The notes under the pieces: generated by a model | Told to the model about the DNA's origin: nothing | What the model saw: the letters and a program-made list of their open reading frames with translations, nothing else | Database searches by the model: none | Assembly: GCA_030690165.1 (NCBI GenBank) | Contig: JAUYHF010000051.1 | Coordinates: forward strand, 1 to 64,000 | Source: Deltaproteobacteria bacterium | Lineage (GTDB): Bacteria; Desulfobacterota; GWC2-55-46; UBA9637 | Length of the DNA: 64,000 nt | Reading direction: 5' to 3' | Part shown: piece after piece, positions 51,770 to 60,362 of the stretch | Numbering within the stretch: the stretch's first letter is position 1 | How the letters are laid out: each line of letters begins with the position of its first letter | Translations under genes and position numbers: made by a program

Positions 51770-51815
51770 TTTTTTTTACAGGGATGGGACTATTTATCCC
51801 ACCCCCGTAAAAAAA
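51770..51815. repeat. Long hairpin between the two small secreted-protein genes
   Basis: A T-run with ACAGGGATGGGA (51770-51789) pairs with TCCCACCCCCGT and an A-run (51797-51815) around a 7-base loop, with two mismatches. The T and A tracts pair with each other, so no free T-run follows the stem. It could limit read-through or protect the upstream mRNA. Confidence 0.5.
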
Positions 51816-51826
51816 CATCAATCAAT

Positions 51827-52108
51827 TTATTTTATGTCTACTGACCCCATGTTGGCTTCATTGCCTTTGCCGATTGCAATGTTTGCTGATCCCTTTACAT
51901 CTGACTTATTGATAACTGCGCCTTGAACCTTTGAGCCCTCGATGCCTACTGACCCCATCTTGGCTTTATTGCCTTCGCCGATTGCAATGTTTGCTGAGCC
52001 CTTTACATCTGACTTATTGATAACTGCGCCTTTGATGTCTGAGCCGGCAAATGCCGTTGCAGCTGTCAGAAATACACTAATACCCAGAACTACGATTTTT
52101 TTAAACAT
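51827..52108 (-). CDS. Secreted tandem-repeat protein, putative amyloid or surface subunit
   Basis: A 93-residue protein: a signal peptide (to TAFAG, about residue 21), then two copies of a 36-residue repeat beginning GAVINKSDVKGSANIAIG and containing GN and MGSV. The DNA repeat is nearly identical over 108 bases. Alternating small, Asn and Ile/Val residues in tandem repeats resemble curli-type subunits, and a CsgG-like gene lies two genes downstream. Amyloid nature is inference. A strong promoter and an unusual leader of about 215 bases precede it. Confidence 0.7.
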   Translation of the reverse strand: MFKKIVVLGISVFLTAATAFAGSDIKGAVINKSDVKGSANIAIGEGNKAKMGSVGIEGSKVQGAVINKSDVKGSANIAIGKGNEANMGSVDIK

Positions 52109-52245
52109 TTTATCCTCCGTTTTTTAGTTTTTTTTAAATTGCGGCAATAAAGTTGCAGTTCATACGTTTCATTAAAGTTAAAAATCACTCGCCTCAAATT
52201 TAAGTCTCTTACCTCACCTCCTCTTCTACTTCTAAAAACTCTATT

Positions 52246-52286
52246 TTACGATAGAATATTTTTTTGCGCCTCCTTTCGTATCGTAA
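52246..52286 (-). promoter_or_regulatory. Structured leader with inverted repeat before the repeat-protein gene
   Basis: A perfect 8-base inverted repeat, TTACGATA (52246-52253) and TATCGTAA (52279-52286), encloses 25 bases with CGAAAGGAGGCGC on the minus strand. It lies in the 5' untranslated region about 140-180 bases before the start codon. I could not match it to a known riboswitch. Confidence 0.4.
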
Positions 52287-52295
52287 TTTTACTGA

Positions 52296-52321
52296 TATGT
52301 CTATAACTTATGTCTATAACT
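52296..52321 (-). promoter_or_regulatory. Exact tandem 13-mer just downstream of the promoter
   Basis: TATGTCTATAACT occurs twice back to back (52296-52308 and 52309-52321), directly downstream of the expected transcription start. It may be a regulator-binding site or a leader element. Confidence 0.4.
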
Positions 52322-52331
52322 AGTGATAAGC

Positions 52332-52361
52332 AGTATAACTATTACAAGATATAACTGTCAA
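52332..52361 (-). promoter_or_regulatory. Sigma70-type promoter for the secreted repeat-protein operon
   Basis: Minus-strand TTGACA (52361-52356) and TATACT (52337-52332) with an 18-base spacer. It points to the gene starting at 52108, giving a leader of roughly 215 bases. The ppdK stop at 52404 is just upstream. Confidence 0.6.
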
Positions 52362-52403
52362 GGGAATTGTGAAGCCTTGTTAATAAATAAATGTAGCCCC
52401 TTA

Positions 52404-55091
52404 TCAACGTGAACTCTTAAGCACCGCATGGGCAGCGGCAAGCCTTGCGATCGGCACTCTGAAAGGAGAGCAGGACACATAGTTAAATCCGTTCCTGTGG
52501 CAGAATTCCACTGTGGCAGGGTCGCCACCGTGTTCGCCGCAGATGCCTATCTTCAAATCTTTTCTTGTCTTTCTGCCTTTTTCAATGGCAATCTTTATGA
52601 GCATGCCAACGCCGTCCTGGTCAAGGGACTGGAACGGGTCGCTTTTTAGAATCCCTGCCTTTTTCTCATCAACATAATCGGGCAAAAATCTTCCTGCATC
52701 ATCCCTTGACATGCCAAGGGTCATCTGTGTAAGGTCATTTGTGCCGAATGAAAAAAATTCTGCAACATCTGCAATCCTATCGGCAAGAAGCGCCGCCCTC
52801 GGCACTTCAATCATGGTTCCTACAAGATATTTAACCTTAACGGCTTTTTCTTTTATAACTTTTTCAGCAACCTCTCTGGTCTTTGTTTCAAGTATTTTTA
52901 ATTCCTTGCCGTCTATCACAAGGGGGTGCATTATCTCGGGATGCACTTTGATGCCTTCTTTTGCGCATTCGCACGCAGCCTCAATTATCGCCCTCACCTG
53001 CATCTCAAGAATTTCCGGGTAGGTAATGCAGAGACGGCAGCCCCTGTGCCCAAGCATGGGGTTTGCCTCTTTAAGCCTTTCAACACGGCGCCTTACCTGC
53101 TCATACGGAACACCTATCTTCTCAGCCAAATGTCTCTGCTCACCTTCAGTATGAGGCACAAATTCATGTAATGGCGGGTCTATAAGTCTGATGGTGACCG
53201 GCTTCCCATTCATTGCCCTGAATATGCCTTTAAAATCTCCTCTCTGAAATGGAAGAAGTTTTGAAAGGGCAACTTTTCTTGTTTCGAGGTCATCTGCAAG
53301 TATCATCTCCTGTATTGCAAGCCGTCTTTCATCTGTATCAAAAAACATATGCTCTGTCCTGCAAAGGCCTATGCCTTCTGCGCCGAGCCTTATGGCATTT
53401 TCAGCGTCATACGGCGTATCCACATTTGTCCTTACATTCAGTTTCCTTACCTCATCAGCCCATTTCATAAGCGTATAATACGCATCCGGCAACTCTGGTT
53501 TTATAAGATTCATGCTGCCCTGAAATACCTCGCCTGCAGAACCATTGATAGTTATCTCGCTTCCTTCTCTCAGAACCTTGTTTCCTACAACAACGGTTTT
53601 GTGGATATAATCTATAACCAACTCCTCACACCCCACAATACAGCATTTGCCCCAGCCTCTTGCAACAACTGCCGCATGAGAGGTCTTACCGCCTGTTGCA
53701 GTAAGTATCCCCTGCGCGGCATGCATGCCGCCAACATCCTCCGGGCTTGTCTCTTTTCTCACAAGGATCACCTTCTCGCCTTTTTCTGCCCAATCCTCTG
53801 CATCCTTTGCAGTAAATACAACTTTGCCGCATGCAGCGCCAGGAACAGCGGCTATGCCTGTTGCAAAATGGTGCTTATTCAATTCATCTATTGTTATCTT
53901 TGGATCAATGACAGGATAGAAAAGACCTTCAATCTCTTTATCTGTAATCCTCAAGATTGCCTCTTTTTTTGTTATGAGCTTTTCTTTTACCATGTCAACT
54001 GCCATGCAAAACGCTGCTGTTGGAGACCGTTTACCGGAACGGCATTGAAGAATGTAAAGCTTACCCTCTTCAACAGTAAATTCTATATCCTGCATCTCCC
54101 TGTAATGCTTCTCAAGGCTTTTCCTTATATCGCAAAGCTGTTTGTATATCTTCGGCATCCTCTCATTCAGGTCGCTTAGATGAATGGGTGTGCGGATGCC
54201 TGCAACAACATCCTCGCCCTGCGCATTCATAAGTAAGTCGCCGTAAAAGATATTTTCACCTGTATTGGGATCTCTGGTAAAACAGACGCCTGTGCCGGAT
54301 GTTTCACCCTTATTTCCAAATACCATCTGGACTATATTTACCGCTGTGCCGAGAAACCCTGAAATCTTTTCAACGCGACGGTATGTGACAGCCTTTTCAG
54401 CCATCCATGAACCAAAGACAGCATTAATTGCGCCTTGGAGTTGTTCTGTCGGGTCTTGCGGAAAATCCTTGCCTGTATGTTTTTTATACACATCTTTTAA
54501 GCGGGAGATAAGTTCCCCAAGTTCATGCTCATTCACCTCGGTATCAAAGATCTTGTTATTCGTTTTATTCAGCCTTGGCCTTGTCTTCTCGTTTTTAATT
54601 TTTTCAAACTCATGCTCAAACTTCTCACGTGATATACCCTTGGCAATTGCGCCATACATCACAATAAACCTGCGGTAGGCATCCAGGACAAAACGTCTGT
54701 TATTGGTCTTTTTTGCAAGTCCCTCAATGGATTTATCGTTAAGCCCCAGATTTAGTATCGTTTCCATCATCCCTGGCATTGACCGCGCAGCGCCTGAACG
54801 GACTGAGACAAGAAGCGGGTCATTGGCGTCGCCTAATTTCTTGCCGATCAGTTTTTCAAGCCTTGATAGATTTTTGGCAACCTCTTTATCAAGACCCGGA
54901 GGGTGTTTTTTATTATTCTTGTAATAGAGATTACAGACCTCTGTGGTAATAGTAAATCCTGCCGGCACAGGCAGGCCAATATTTGTCATCTCAGCAAGCC
55001 CGGCGCCCTTGCCGCCGAGAAGCTCTTTCATGCTTCCCTTGCCTTCGGCCTTGCCTCCGCCAAAGAAATAAACAAATTTTTTAGATGCCAT
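52404..55091 (-). CDS. ppdK: Pyruvate, phosphate dikinase
   Basis: Interconverts pyruvate, ATP and phosphate with phosphoenolpyruvate, AMP and pyrophosphate. The 895-residue chain has the N-terminal nucleotide-binding domain (GGKGAGLAEMTNIGLPVPAG), the swivelling phospho-His domain (TGGKTSHAAVVARGWG, about residue 471) and the C-terminal phosphoenolpyruvate barrel with MIEVPRAALLAD and GICGEHGGDP. Together with the pyruvate synthase genes it allows gluconeogenic phosphoenolpyruvate formation, and phosphoenolpyruvate feeds the PTS encoded in the window. Confidence 0.96.
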   Translation of the reverse strand: MASKKFVYFFGGGKAEGKGSMKELLGGKGAGLAEMTNIGLPVPAGFTITTEVCNLYYKNNKKHPPGLDKEVAKNLSRLEKLIGKKLGDANDPLLVSVRSGAARSMPGMMETILNLGLNDKSIEGLAKKTNNRRFVLDAYRRFIVMYGAIAKGISREKFEHEFEKIKNEKTRPRLNKTNNKIFDTEVNEHELGELISRLKDVYKKHTGKDFPQDPTEQLQGAINAVFGSWMAEKAVTYRRVEKISGFLGTAVNIVQMVFGNKGETSGTGVCFTRDPNTGENIFYGDLLMNAQGEDVVAGIRTPIHLSDLNERMPKIYKQLCDIRKSLEKHYREMQDIEFTVEEGKLYILQCRSGKRSPTAAFCMAVDMVKEKLITKKEAILRITDKEIEGLFYPVIDPKITIDELNKHHFATGIAAVPGAACGKVVFTAKDAEDWAEKGEKVILVRKETSPEDVGGMHAAQGILTATGGKTSHAAVVARGWGKCCIVGCEELVIDYIHKTVVVGNKVLREGSEITINGSAGEVFQGSMNLIKPELPDAYYTLMKWADEVRKLNVRTNVDTPYDAENAIRLGAEGIGLCRTEHMFFDTDERRLAIQEMILADDLETRKVALSKLLPFQRGDFKGIFRAMNGKPVTIRLIDPPLHEFVPHTEGEQRHLAEKIGVPYEQVRRRVERLKEANPMLGHRGCRLCITYPEILEMQVRAIIEAACECAKEGIKVHPEIMHPLVIDGKELKILETKTREVAEKVIKEKAVKVKYLVGTMIEVPRAALLADRIADVAEFFSFGTNDLTQMTLGMSRDDAGRFLPDYVDEKKAGILKSDPFQSLDQDGVGMLIKIAIEKGRKTRKDLKIGICGEHGGDPATVEFCHRNGFNYVSCSPFRVPIARLAAAHAVLKSSR

Positions 55092-55160
55092 GCAAATTCC
55101 TCCAAGGAGGGGATTTTTTATTCCAGGGGTTAGGGGTGAGTTCTTCTATCCGCTTATCCG

Positions 55161-56114
55161 CTAATTTCTGCTGAACCTTCTAAAACCCGATGCGGCAACA
55201 ATCTCTACGCTTTTCTCAAGTATATCATCAAAAAGGAGATTCACTCCAAGGTTGTCGCTGCTCATATGGCCGGCAATAACCACATTAACATGATGCTTTT
55301 CTGCCTCTTTCTTATGGTCTTCGCCTATATGCATGCCAACAATGGTGCCGATACCGGCAATGGACAACTTTTCATAGATATCCTTACTGCCGCCGGTGCC
55401 GCCGGTCATATCTACAAAGATCTTTCCTGCTTTTCTTTTCTCTGAGCCAACAACTACCTTCGGCCCTGCCTTTTCATTCACGGCATCTTTATATTCCGGA
55501 ATATCTTTTAATATATCTATAATGTCAGAAATATAATCCGGCTTTTTTTCATCAAAAACCTTCTGCAGATAGTTTGCAACAGCATTATCCGCAGGGGTGT
55601 GAATACACATGAACGGCATATCAAGAAGCCGGGCGGCATCCACTGCCCTTGTATGATTAGCAGGCAGAAGTCTTCTTTCAACCTCTTTTATCCTGTCAGA
55701 CATTATGTCTTCAGCAATATTGATAGGAATGCCGTATTTCAGAAGAATGCCTGACTGCATATCCATAACCTCGTATAGGGCAGCCAATGCCCTCCCTTCC
55801 GGATGGTGGGAAATGACAAGGTCAATATATCTGCTTTTACTTTTAAGCCTGTCCGCAAGGAGAACCTCTCCAACCTCCATGTCAATGCCGACCAAAACGG
55901 CTTTTACATCCCTGTCAGGCTCGCCGTACAATATACGGGTATCTGCATAAGGATTTATAAGCCTTTCTTTATCAAAATCTTTTTTCTTGTCTTCTTTCAG
56001 CTCATCAAAATCCTTCTTTACCCTTTTAAGCTCTGCCTCAACCTGATCCTTACCCCTCGGGTCAAGCTCAATACCGCGGCGAACAGCCTTTGCATATATG
56101 TCTTTAATTTTCAT
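55161..56114 (-). CDS. NIF3/DUF34-like metal-binding protein
   Basis: A 317-residue protein I recognise as NGG1p-interacting-factor-3-like from ISHHPEGRALAALYEVMDMQ (metal-site HHP) and the late GMHIGEDHKKEAEKHHVNVV followed by AGHMSSDNLGVN. Family members bind metal ions; proposed roles range from cyclohydrolase to metal-dependent hydrolase, and none is assigned here. A 28-bp palindrome lies just after its start side, in the gap to yqeY. Confidence 0.72.
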   Translation of the reverse strand: MKIKDIYAKAVRRGIELDPRGKDQVEAELKRVKKDFDELKEDKKKDFDKERLINPYADTRILYGEPDRDVKAVLVGIDMEVGEVLLADRLKSKSRYIDLVISHHPEGRALAALYEVMDMQSGILLKYGIPINIAEDIMSDRIKEVERRLLPANHTRAVDAARLLDMPFMCIHTPADNAVANYLQKVFDEKKPDYISDIIDILKDIPEYKDAVNEKAGPKVVVGSEKRKAGKIFVDMTGGTGGSKDIYEKLSIAGIGTIVGMHIGEDHKKEAEKHHVNVVIAGHMSSDNLGVNLLFDDILEKSVEIVAASGFRRFSRN

Positions 56115-56127
56115 TGCGCCTCACAAT

Positions 56128-56155
56128 GTAGAGGCGACCCGCGGGTCGCCTCTAC
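56128..56155. repeat. 28-bp palindromic element, copy 3 (intergenic)
   Basis: A perfect palindrome with halves GTAGAGGCGACCCG and CGGGTCGCCTCTAC between yqeY and the NIF3-like gene. Same length and same GTAG/CTAC ends as copies 1 and 2. Confidence 0.8.
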
Positions 56156-56157
56156 GG

Positions 56158-56625
56158 TTAATTGCCCAGTACCTCTTTTACTACCTCATTTACCAACTTG
56201 CCATCTGCCTTACCTTGAACCTTAGGCATAACCTCTTTCATAACCCTGCCCATATCTTTAGACCCGGAGGCACAGAGCTTTTTTACTGCATCGCTTACGA
56301 TAACCTTTACCTCATCCATGGAAAGCTGTGGCGGAAGAAAAGATTGGAGGATTTTTAGTTCTGCCTCTGCCTGATCAAGCAAATCCTTTCTTCCGCCCTT
56401 TTTAAAAAATTCTATAGATTCAAGACTCTGTTTCACCATAAATGAGACAACAGCAATGACTTCCTCATCGCTCAAACCCTCAGCCCGCTTGATAAGCGCT
56501 ATCTCCTTATTTTTTACAGCAGCCAGAATATTACGCAACACTCCAAGGCTTTGCTTGCCTGCCTCATCTCTGGCAGCCCTGGCTGCCTCATTCATCCGCA
56601 TGACTAATCCTTCTCTAATAGACAT
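56158..56625 (-). CDS. GatB/YqeY domain protein
   Basis: A 155-residue all-helical protein of the YqeY family, which shares the tRNA-binding tail domain of GatB. Typical are RDEAGKQSLGVLRNILAAVK, LQSFLPPQLSMDEV and the C-terminal GKADGKLVNEVVKEVL. It directly follows rpsU with a one-base overlap, a common pairing. A role as a tRNA amidation helper is assumed from the family and not shown. Confidence 0.9.
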   Translation of the reverse strand: MSIREGLVMRMNEAARAARDEAGKQSLGVLRNILAAVKNKEIALIKRAEGLSDEEVIAVVSFMVKQSLESIEFFKKGGRKDLLDQAEAELKILQSFLPPQLSMDEVKVIVSDAVKKLCASGSKDMGRVMKEVMPKVQGKADGKLVNEVVKEVLGN

Positions 56626-56822
56626 TAAAACTCCCTTTTCTTCGTCCGTTTAACCGCCCTCTTCTTTGCTGCGATGGCCTTCTTTTTCTTCTTTACGCTC
56701 GGTTTATCATAATGCTCACGCTTTTTTATCTCACCCAATATCCCGGCCTTTTCGCACTGTTTCTTAAACCTTTTCAAGGCGCTCTCAAAGGATTCGCCTT
56801 CTTTTATCCTTATTCCAGGCAT
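56625..56822 (-). CDS. rpsU: 30S ribosomal protein S21
   Basis: A 65-residue, strongly basic small-subunit protein. The opening [20 protein letters not shown] and the basic tail with [18 protein letters not shown] are diagnostic. S21 helps 16S rRNA contact messenger leaders. It starts the rpsU-yqeY pair. Confidence 0.94.
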   Translation of the reverse strand: MPGIRIKEGESFESALKRFKKQCEKAGILGEIKKREHYDKPSVKKKKKAIAAKKRAVKRTKKREF

Positions 56823-56848
56823 TAATTTTTCACCCCCCTCCAGTTATT

Positions 56849-56911
56849 AGTTGATAGCTCATAGCTGTTAGCTGATAGTAAAAACTATGAACTATGAGCT
56901 ATGAACTATTT
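56849..56911 (-). repeat. Heptamer micro-repeat, rpsU-mglA gap
   Basis: Nine phased 7-base units: four of AGCTGAT type (56849-56876), one bridge, then four of ACTATGA type (56884-56911), giving partly inverted arms. The last unit enters the mglA stop codon. Confidence 0.75.
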
Positions 56912-57497
56912 ACGTTCCTTTCTTCAGTTCAATCAGCACCAATTTCACTACAGCCTTCAGCGTCTCAAAAACTCCTACGCCGGCAGCGGCAACAGCCTCA
57001 AAATCAGGGGCGCCGTCAACATTCAGTACCTTTTTCAGCTCTGCTACAGGCGCCACACCCGGGAGGTCTCTTTTATTATACTGAATAACATATGGTATAC
57101 TGGCAAGGTCATAACTCTGCTCTTTTAAATTTATCTTCATATTCTCAAAACTCTCCATATTGGCATCCATCCTCTCTATCTGAGAATCTGCAACAAAGAC
57201 AATGCCGTCAACACCTTTTAAAATAAGCTTTCTTGACGCATCATAGAATATCTGGCCTGGAACTGTATAGAGGTGAAATCTGGTTTTAAAACCTTTTATG
57301 TCTCCAAGTGAAAGCGGGAGAAAATCAAAGAAAAGGGTCCTCTCTGTCTCAGTGGCAAGAGATATCATCTTGCCCCTGTGTTCGGGGTTGGTCTTTTTGA
57401 AAATAAATGACAGATTTGTAGTCTTACCGCAAAGTCCAGGGCCGTAATATACTATCTTACAGTTTATCTCTCTGGAAGAATAATTTATAAAAGACAT
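56910..57497 (-). CDS. mglA: MglA-type small Ras-like GTPase
   Basis: A 195-residue Ras-superfamily GTPase of bacterial MglA type. P-loop GPGLCGKTT (19-27), [16 protein letters not shown], the switch II segment [16 protein letters not shown] and the specificity motif NKRD. MglA controls cell polarity and gliding in Myxococcus; in other species the role is less clear. Its GTPase-activating partner mglB lies just upstream, and the gap between them is a folded repeat (57516-57587). Confidence 0.92.
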   Translation of the reverse strand: MSFINYSSREINCKIVYYGPGLCGKTTNLSFIFKKTNPEHRGKMISLATETERTLFFDFLPLSLGDIKGFKTRFHLYTVPGQIFYDASRKLILKGVDGIVFVADSQIERMDANMESFENMKINLKEQSYDLASIPYVIQYNKRDLPGVAPVAELKKVLNVDGAPDFEAVAAAGVGVFETLKAVVKLVLIELKKGT

Positions 57498-57515
57498 TCT
57501 CTAAAAACCTCTCGT

Positions 57516-57586
57516 GTCAGAGAGTCAAAGGGTCAGAGAGTCATAGTTGAAAACTTTGGCTCTCTGCTGTTGCTTTGACTCTGTTT
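57516..57586 (-). repeat. Short-period inverted repeat, mglA-mglB gap
   Basis: The left part repeats GTCAGAGA-like units with an 8-base period (57516-57547). The right part (57551-57583) contains the inverse CTTTGACTCTG. The arms can pair. Period 8 sets it apart from the 7-base family. Confidence 0.55.
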
Positions 57587-58072
57587 TTAATGGAACAATT
57601 TATCTATATCAGTGTCCGTAATTTCTGAGAGCAGGTTTTCCTGATCCGATGGCTTTTTTTCCACCCTCTGCAGAAGTTTTTGCAGTATCGTATTAAGTTC
57701 ATCGCTTGCCTTTTTCACCCTGAGCCTCACAAGGCCAAGGGACGACTTTTGGTCAAATATAACAACTAATATAACCCTCTGCGCAACAATGGAGATATGG
57801 AGATTATCCCTCTCCCCTTCATGGAAGAGTATGGAAAATTCTCTCTCACCTATAAGCTTTGCCAATCCTCCGGTGGCGGCAATATTACCCGCTGTCAATG
57901 ATGCAAGGGAGGTCGTATCTATATCTCCCGTATCACCGCTTGATGCAATCAACTGCCCATCTTTATCTACAAGGAATACTACCTTTGCATTAGCCTCTTT
58001 AAGCAGCCTGTCAATAACAGTGGTAATCTGTCTAAATTCTTCTTCAAACATTACTAATGAACTTGTCGACAT
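57587..58072 (-). CDS. mglB: MglB-type Roadblock/LC7 protein
   Basis: A 161-residue Roadblock/LC7-domain protein, the usual GTPase-activating partner of MglA. The chain opens MSTSSLVMFEEEFRQITTVI and has VVFLVDKDGQLIASSGD and a Leu/Thr-rich central helix. The start is ATG 58072; the longer frame runs through a repeat. It lies upstream of mglA and downstream of the por operon. Confidence 0.9.
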   Translation of the reverse strand: MSTSSLVMFEEEFRQITTVIDRLLKEANAKVVFLVDKDGQLIASSGDTGDIDTTSLASLTAGNIAATGGLAKLIGEREFSILFHEGERDNLHISIVAQRVILVVIFDQKSSLGLVRLRVKKASDELNTILQKLLQRVEKKPSDQENLLSEITDTDIDKLFH

Positions 58073-58096
58073 AGTTAAACCCCTATAAAAGAAAAT

Positions 58097-58184
58097 GCAA
58101 AATTCAAATATCAAAATGCAAATTTAAGGAAGATTTTTATTTTTGACTTAATTTTGCACTTTGCATTTTTCATTCTACAATTTA
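58097..58184 (-). repeat. Heptamer micro-repeat, two inverted arms, porB-mglB gap
   Basis: The left arm (58097-58124) has four units of GCAAAAT type. The right arm (58143-58184) has six units of CATTTTT/CACTTTG type, the inverse. Together they fill the whole gap between porB and mglB. Confidence 0.72.
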
Positions 58185-59117
58185 TTATATTACCTTCCCA
58201 TCCAGACTTAAAAGCCTCTCCCATTCCGCATCTATATTCTTTTGCACTTTATCCAGTAATTCTTTATTCTCAGGCTTTAAAAGGTGCTTGAATCTTGCCT
58301 GCATCTTAAGCCATTCTGCTATAGGCTTTTTCTCTTTTGGCTTATAATTAATCTTTAAAATCCCATTTTCAACCTCGTAAAGCGCCCAATAACATGTATC
58401 AACAGCAACCTTTGCAGCTTCTACAGACTCTTCTGGCTTTGAATACCAACCCAAGGGACATGGAGATATGACATTCAAAAAGCTCGGACCATCTACTTTA
58501 AGAGCCTTTTCAGCCTTTCTGGAAAGGTCTGCCCAGTTATGGGGCGAGGCCTGGGCAGCATAGGGTATATTATGGGCAACAACTATCCTTGTAAGGTCTT
58601 TCCTTGCCTCCTGCTTTCCCAGTATAACATCTCCTGCCGGCGAGGTTGTTGTGGCAGCGCCAAAAGGCGTTGCGCCTGAACGTTGGATGCCTGTATTCAT
58701 GTATGCGCCGTTATCGTAGCATACATAAAGAAAATTATGCCCCCTCTCAAGCGCGCCTGACAGCGCCTGCAAACCGATGTCGTATGTTCCTCCATCTCCG
58801 CCAAAGGCAATAAATTTTATATTTTTATCTGGAGGGATCTTGCCTCTTTTTTTAAATGCCCTGTAGGCTGTCTCTATACCGCTTATCGTAGCAGCGGCAT
58901 TCTCAAAGGCAGAGTGTATCCACGGTATTCTCCATGCTGTGTAAGGATATATTGTGGTGCCAACCTCAAGACATCCTGTGGCGGTAGTGGCAACCACAGG
59001 GCCGTTAGCTGCCCTTAATACCAGCCTTACTATCGGAGGTATGCCGCATCCTGAACAGAGTCTGTGACCGCCGGAGAAAAGCTCATCTCTTTTTGAAAGT
59101 TCTTTAAGTGTAGCCAT
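58185..59117 (-). CDS. porB: Pyruvate:ferredoxin oxidoreductase, beta subunit
   Basis: Thiamine-diphosphate and [4Fe-4S]-binding subunit of pyruvate synthase, in the cytoplasm. The 310-residue chain has Cys in HRLCSGCG, the thiamine motif FGGDGGTYDIGL, SGALERGHNFLYVCYDNGAYMNTG and a late Cys in ISPCPLGWYSKPEE. ATG 59117 gives the family start MATLKELSKRDELFSGGH. It is the last gene of porC-porD-porA-porB. Confidence 0.92.
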   Translation of the reverse strand: MATLKELSKRDELFSGGHRLCSGCGIPPIVRLVLRAANGPVVATTATGCLEVGTTIYPYTAWRIPWIHSAFENAAATISGIETAYRAFKKRGKIPPDKNIKFIAFGGDGGTYDIGLQALSGALERGHNFLYVCYDNGAYMNTGIQRSGATPFGAATTTSPAGDVILGKQEARKDLTRIVVAHNIPYAAQASPHNWADLSRKAEKALKVDGPSFLNVISPCPLGWYSKPEESVEAAKVAVDTCYWALYEVENGILKINYKPKEKKPIAEWLKMQARFKHLLKPENKELLDKVQKNIDAEWERLLSLDGKVI

Positions 59118-59140
59118 GATTTGCCCCTTTGATATTAAAT

Positions 59141-59161
59141 ACAAATCTCAAAATGCAAAAT
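59141..59161 (-). repeat. Short heptamer micro-repeat, porA-porB gap
   Basis: Three phased units of CAAAAT-type (59141-59147, 59148-59154, 59155-59161), the same sequence family as in the porB-mglB and recR-porC gaps. Confidence 0.5.
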
Positions 59162-59171
59162 GAGTTTTATG

Positions 59172-60362
59172 TCAAACCGTAATATATTTAATCAGCGTTT
59201 CAGTTTTGCCAGTCTCGGCAATTTTCAAGAGATCATCAAAAACCTCTATAGCATCTTTTACCTTATAGTCCCTCCCCCCGAGACCAAATATCCTGCTTAC
59301 AACCTTAGGACGCTTTTCCAGTTCATAGAGCGCGGAACGAACCTCGTTAAAAAGAGGACCTCCAAAACCATTCATTGAATCAGCACGGTCAAGCACAGCT
59401 ATAGCCTTTACATTTTTAAGCGCCTCGGCTATCTCTCTAAAGGGGAAAGGTCTGAAAAGTCTTGGTCGTAAAATACCAACCTTTTTGCCTGCCTTCCTTA
59501 ACTCATCAACTGCAACTTTGGCAGTGCCGGCAGCGGAGCTCAATATTACAATGGCTGCATCAGCATCATCCAGTCTGTATTTTTCCATAAGGCCGTATTC
59601 TCTGCCAAACTTCTTTCCAAATTCCCTTCCAATTTCAGAAACCACATCCTTTGCGCCGGTAATAGCCTCTGACTGCTGATGTTTAAATTCGATGTATGAA
59701 TCCGGCAATGTCATCGCTCCGTAAGTAACAGGATGGTCGGTATCTAACAAAGAATGTTTCGCCCGGTATTCTCCTATAAACTCCCTTACCTCTGCATCGT
59801 CAATTAGTGAAATATTTTCAATGGCATGGCTTGTTATAAAACCGTCAAGACAGACCATTACCGGCAGAAGCACCTTTTCATTTTCAGCTATCCTTACCGC
59901 CTGAAAGAGATTATCGTAGGCCTCCTGCACTGTCTCAGAATAAATCTGAATCCAGCCCGAATCTCTCGCACCCATGGAATCAGAATGGTCACAGTGTATG
60001 TTTATAGGGGCTGAAAGCGCCCGGTTTACATTTATAAGCACTATTGGCAGCCTCATGCCAGAAGCGATATAAAGCATCTCCCACATAAGCGCCAGCCCCT
60101 GCGAAGATGTTGCAGTCATAACCCTTGCGCCGGAGGCAGATGCGCCAATGCAGGCGCTCATTGCCGAATGTTCGCTCTCAACCGTTATAAACTCGGTGTC
60201 AACATCGCCGTCCGCAACATAGCTTGAAAACTCTTCCATGATTCCCGTAGAAGGGGTTATCGGGTAAGCCGCGTATACATCCGGATTTATCTGCTTCATG
60301 GCGTGGGCAATTGCGGAATTTCCTGTAAGCCCTGCCTGTCCCTTTGTCACTAAAATTGCCAT
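59172..60362 (-). CDS. porA: Pyruvate:ferredoxin oxidoreductase, alpha subunit
   Basis: A 396-residue alpha subunit that binds substrate and shapes the thiamine site. The N-terminal GLTGNSAIAHAMKQINPDVY, AYPITPSTGIMEEF, EHSAMSACIGASASGARVMT and SQGLALMWEMLYIASG segments are typical. The ATG at 60362 overlaps the porD stop (TGATG); TTG 60365 is an alternative. The enzyme makes acetyl-CoA, carbon dioxide and reduced ferredoxin from pyruvate, or the reverse. Confidence 0.93.
   Translation of the reverse strand: MAILVTKGQAGLTGNSAIAHAMKQINPDVYAAYPITPSTGIMEEFSSYVADGDVDTEFITVESEHSAMSACIGASASGARVMTATSSQGLALMWEMLYIASGMRLPIVLINVNRALSAPINIHCDHSDSMGARDSGWIQIYSETVQEAYDNLFQAVRIAENEKVLLPVMVCLDGFITSHAIENISLIDDAEVREFIGEYRAKHSLLDTDHPVTYGAMTLPDSYIEFKHQQSEAITGAKDVVSEIGREFGKKFGREYGLMEKYRLDDADAAIVILSSAAGTAKVAVDELRKAGKKVGILRPRLFRPFPFREIAEALKNVKAIAVLDRADSMNGFGGPLFNEVRSALYELEKRPKVVSRIFGLGGRDYKVKDAIEVFDDLLKIAETGKTETLIKYITV

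Noticed and set aside
52246-52361. c-di-GMP (GEMM) riboswitch in the leader of the repeat-protein gene
   Set aside because: A CGAAAGG and a GCGCAAA stretch recall the motif, but the GGGCAAACC and GACGCAAAGCC elements and their pairing are absent.
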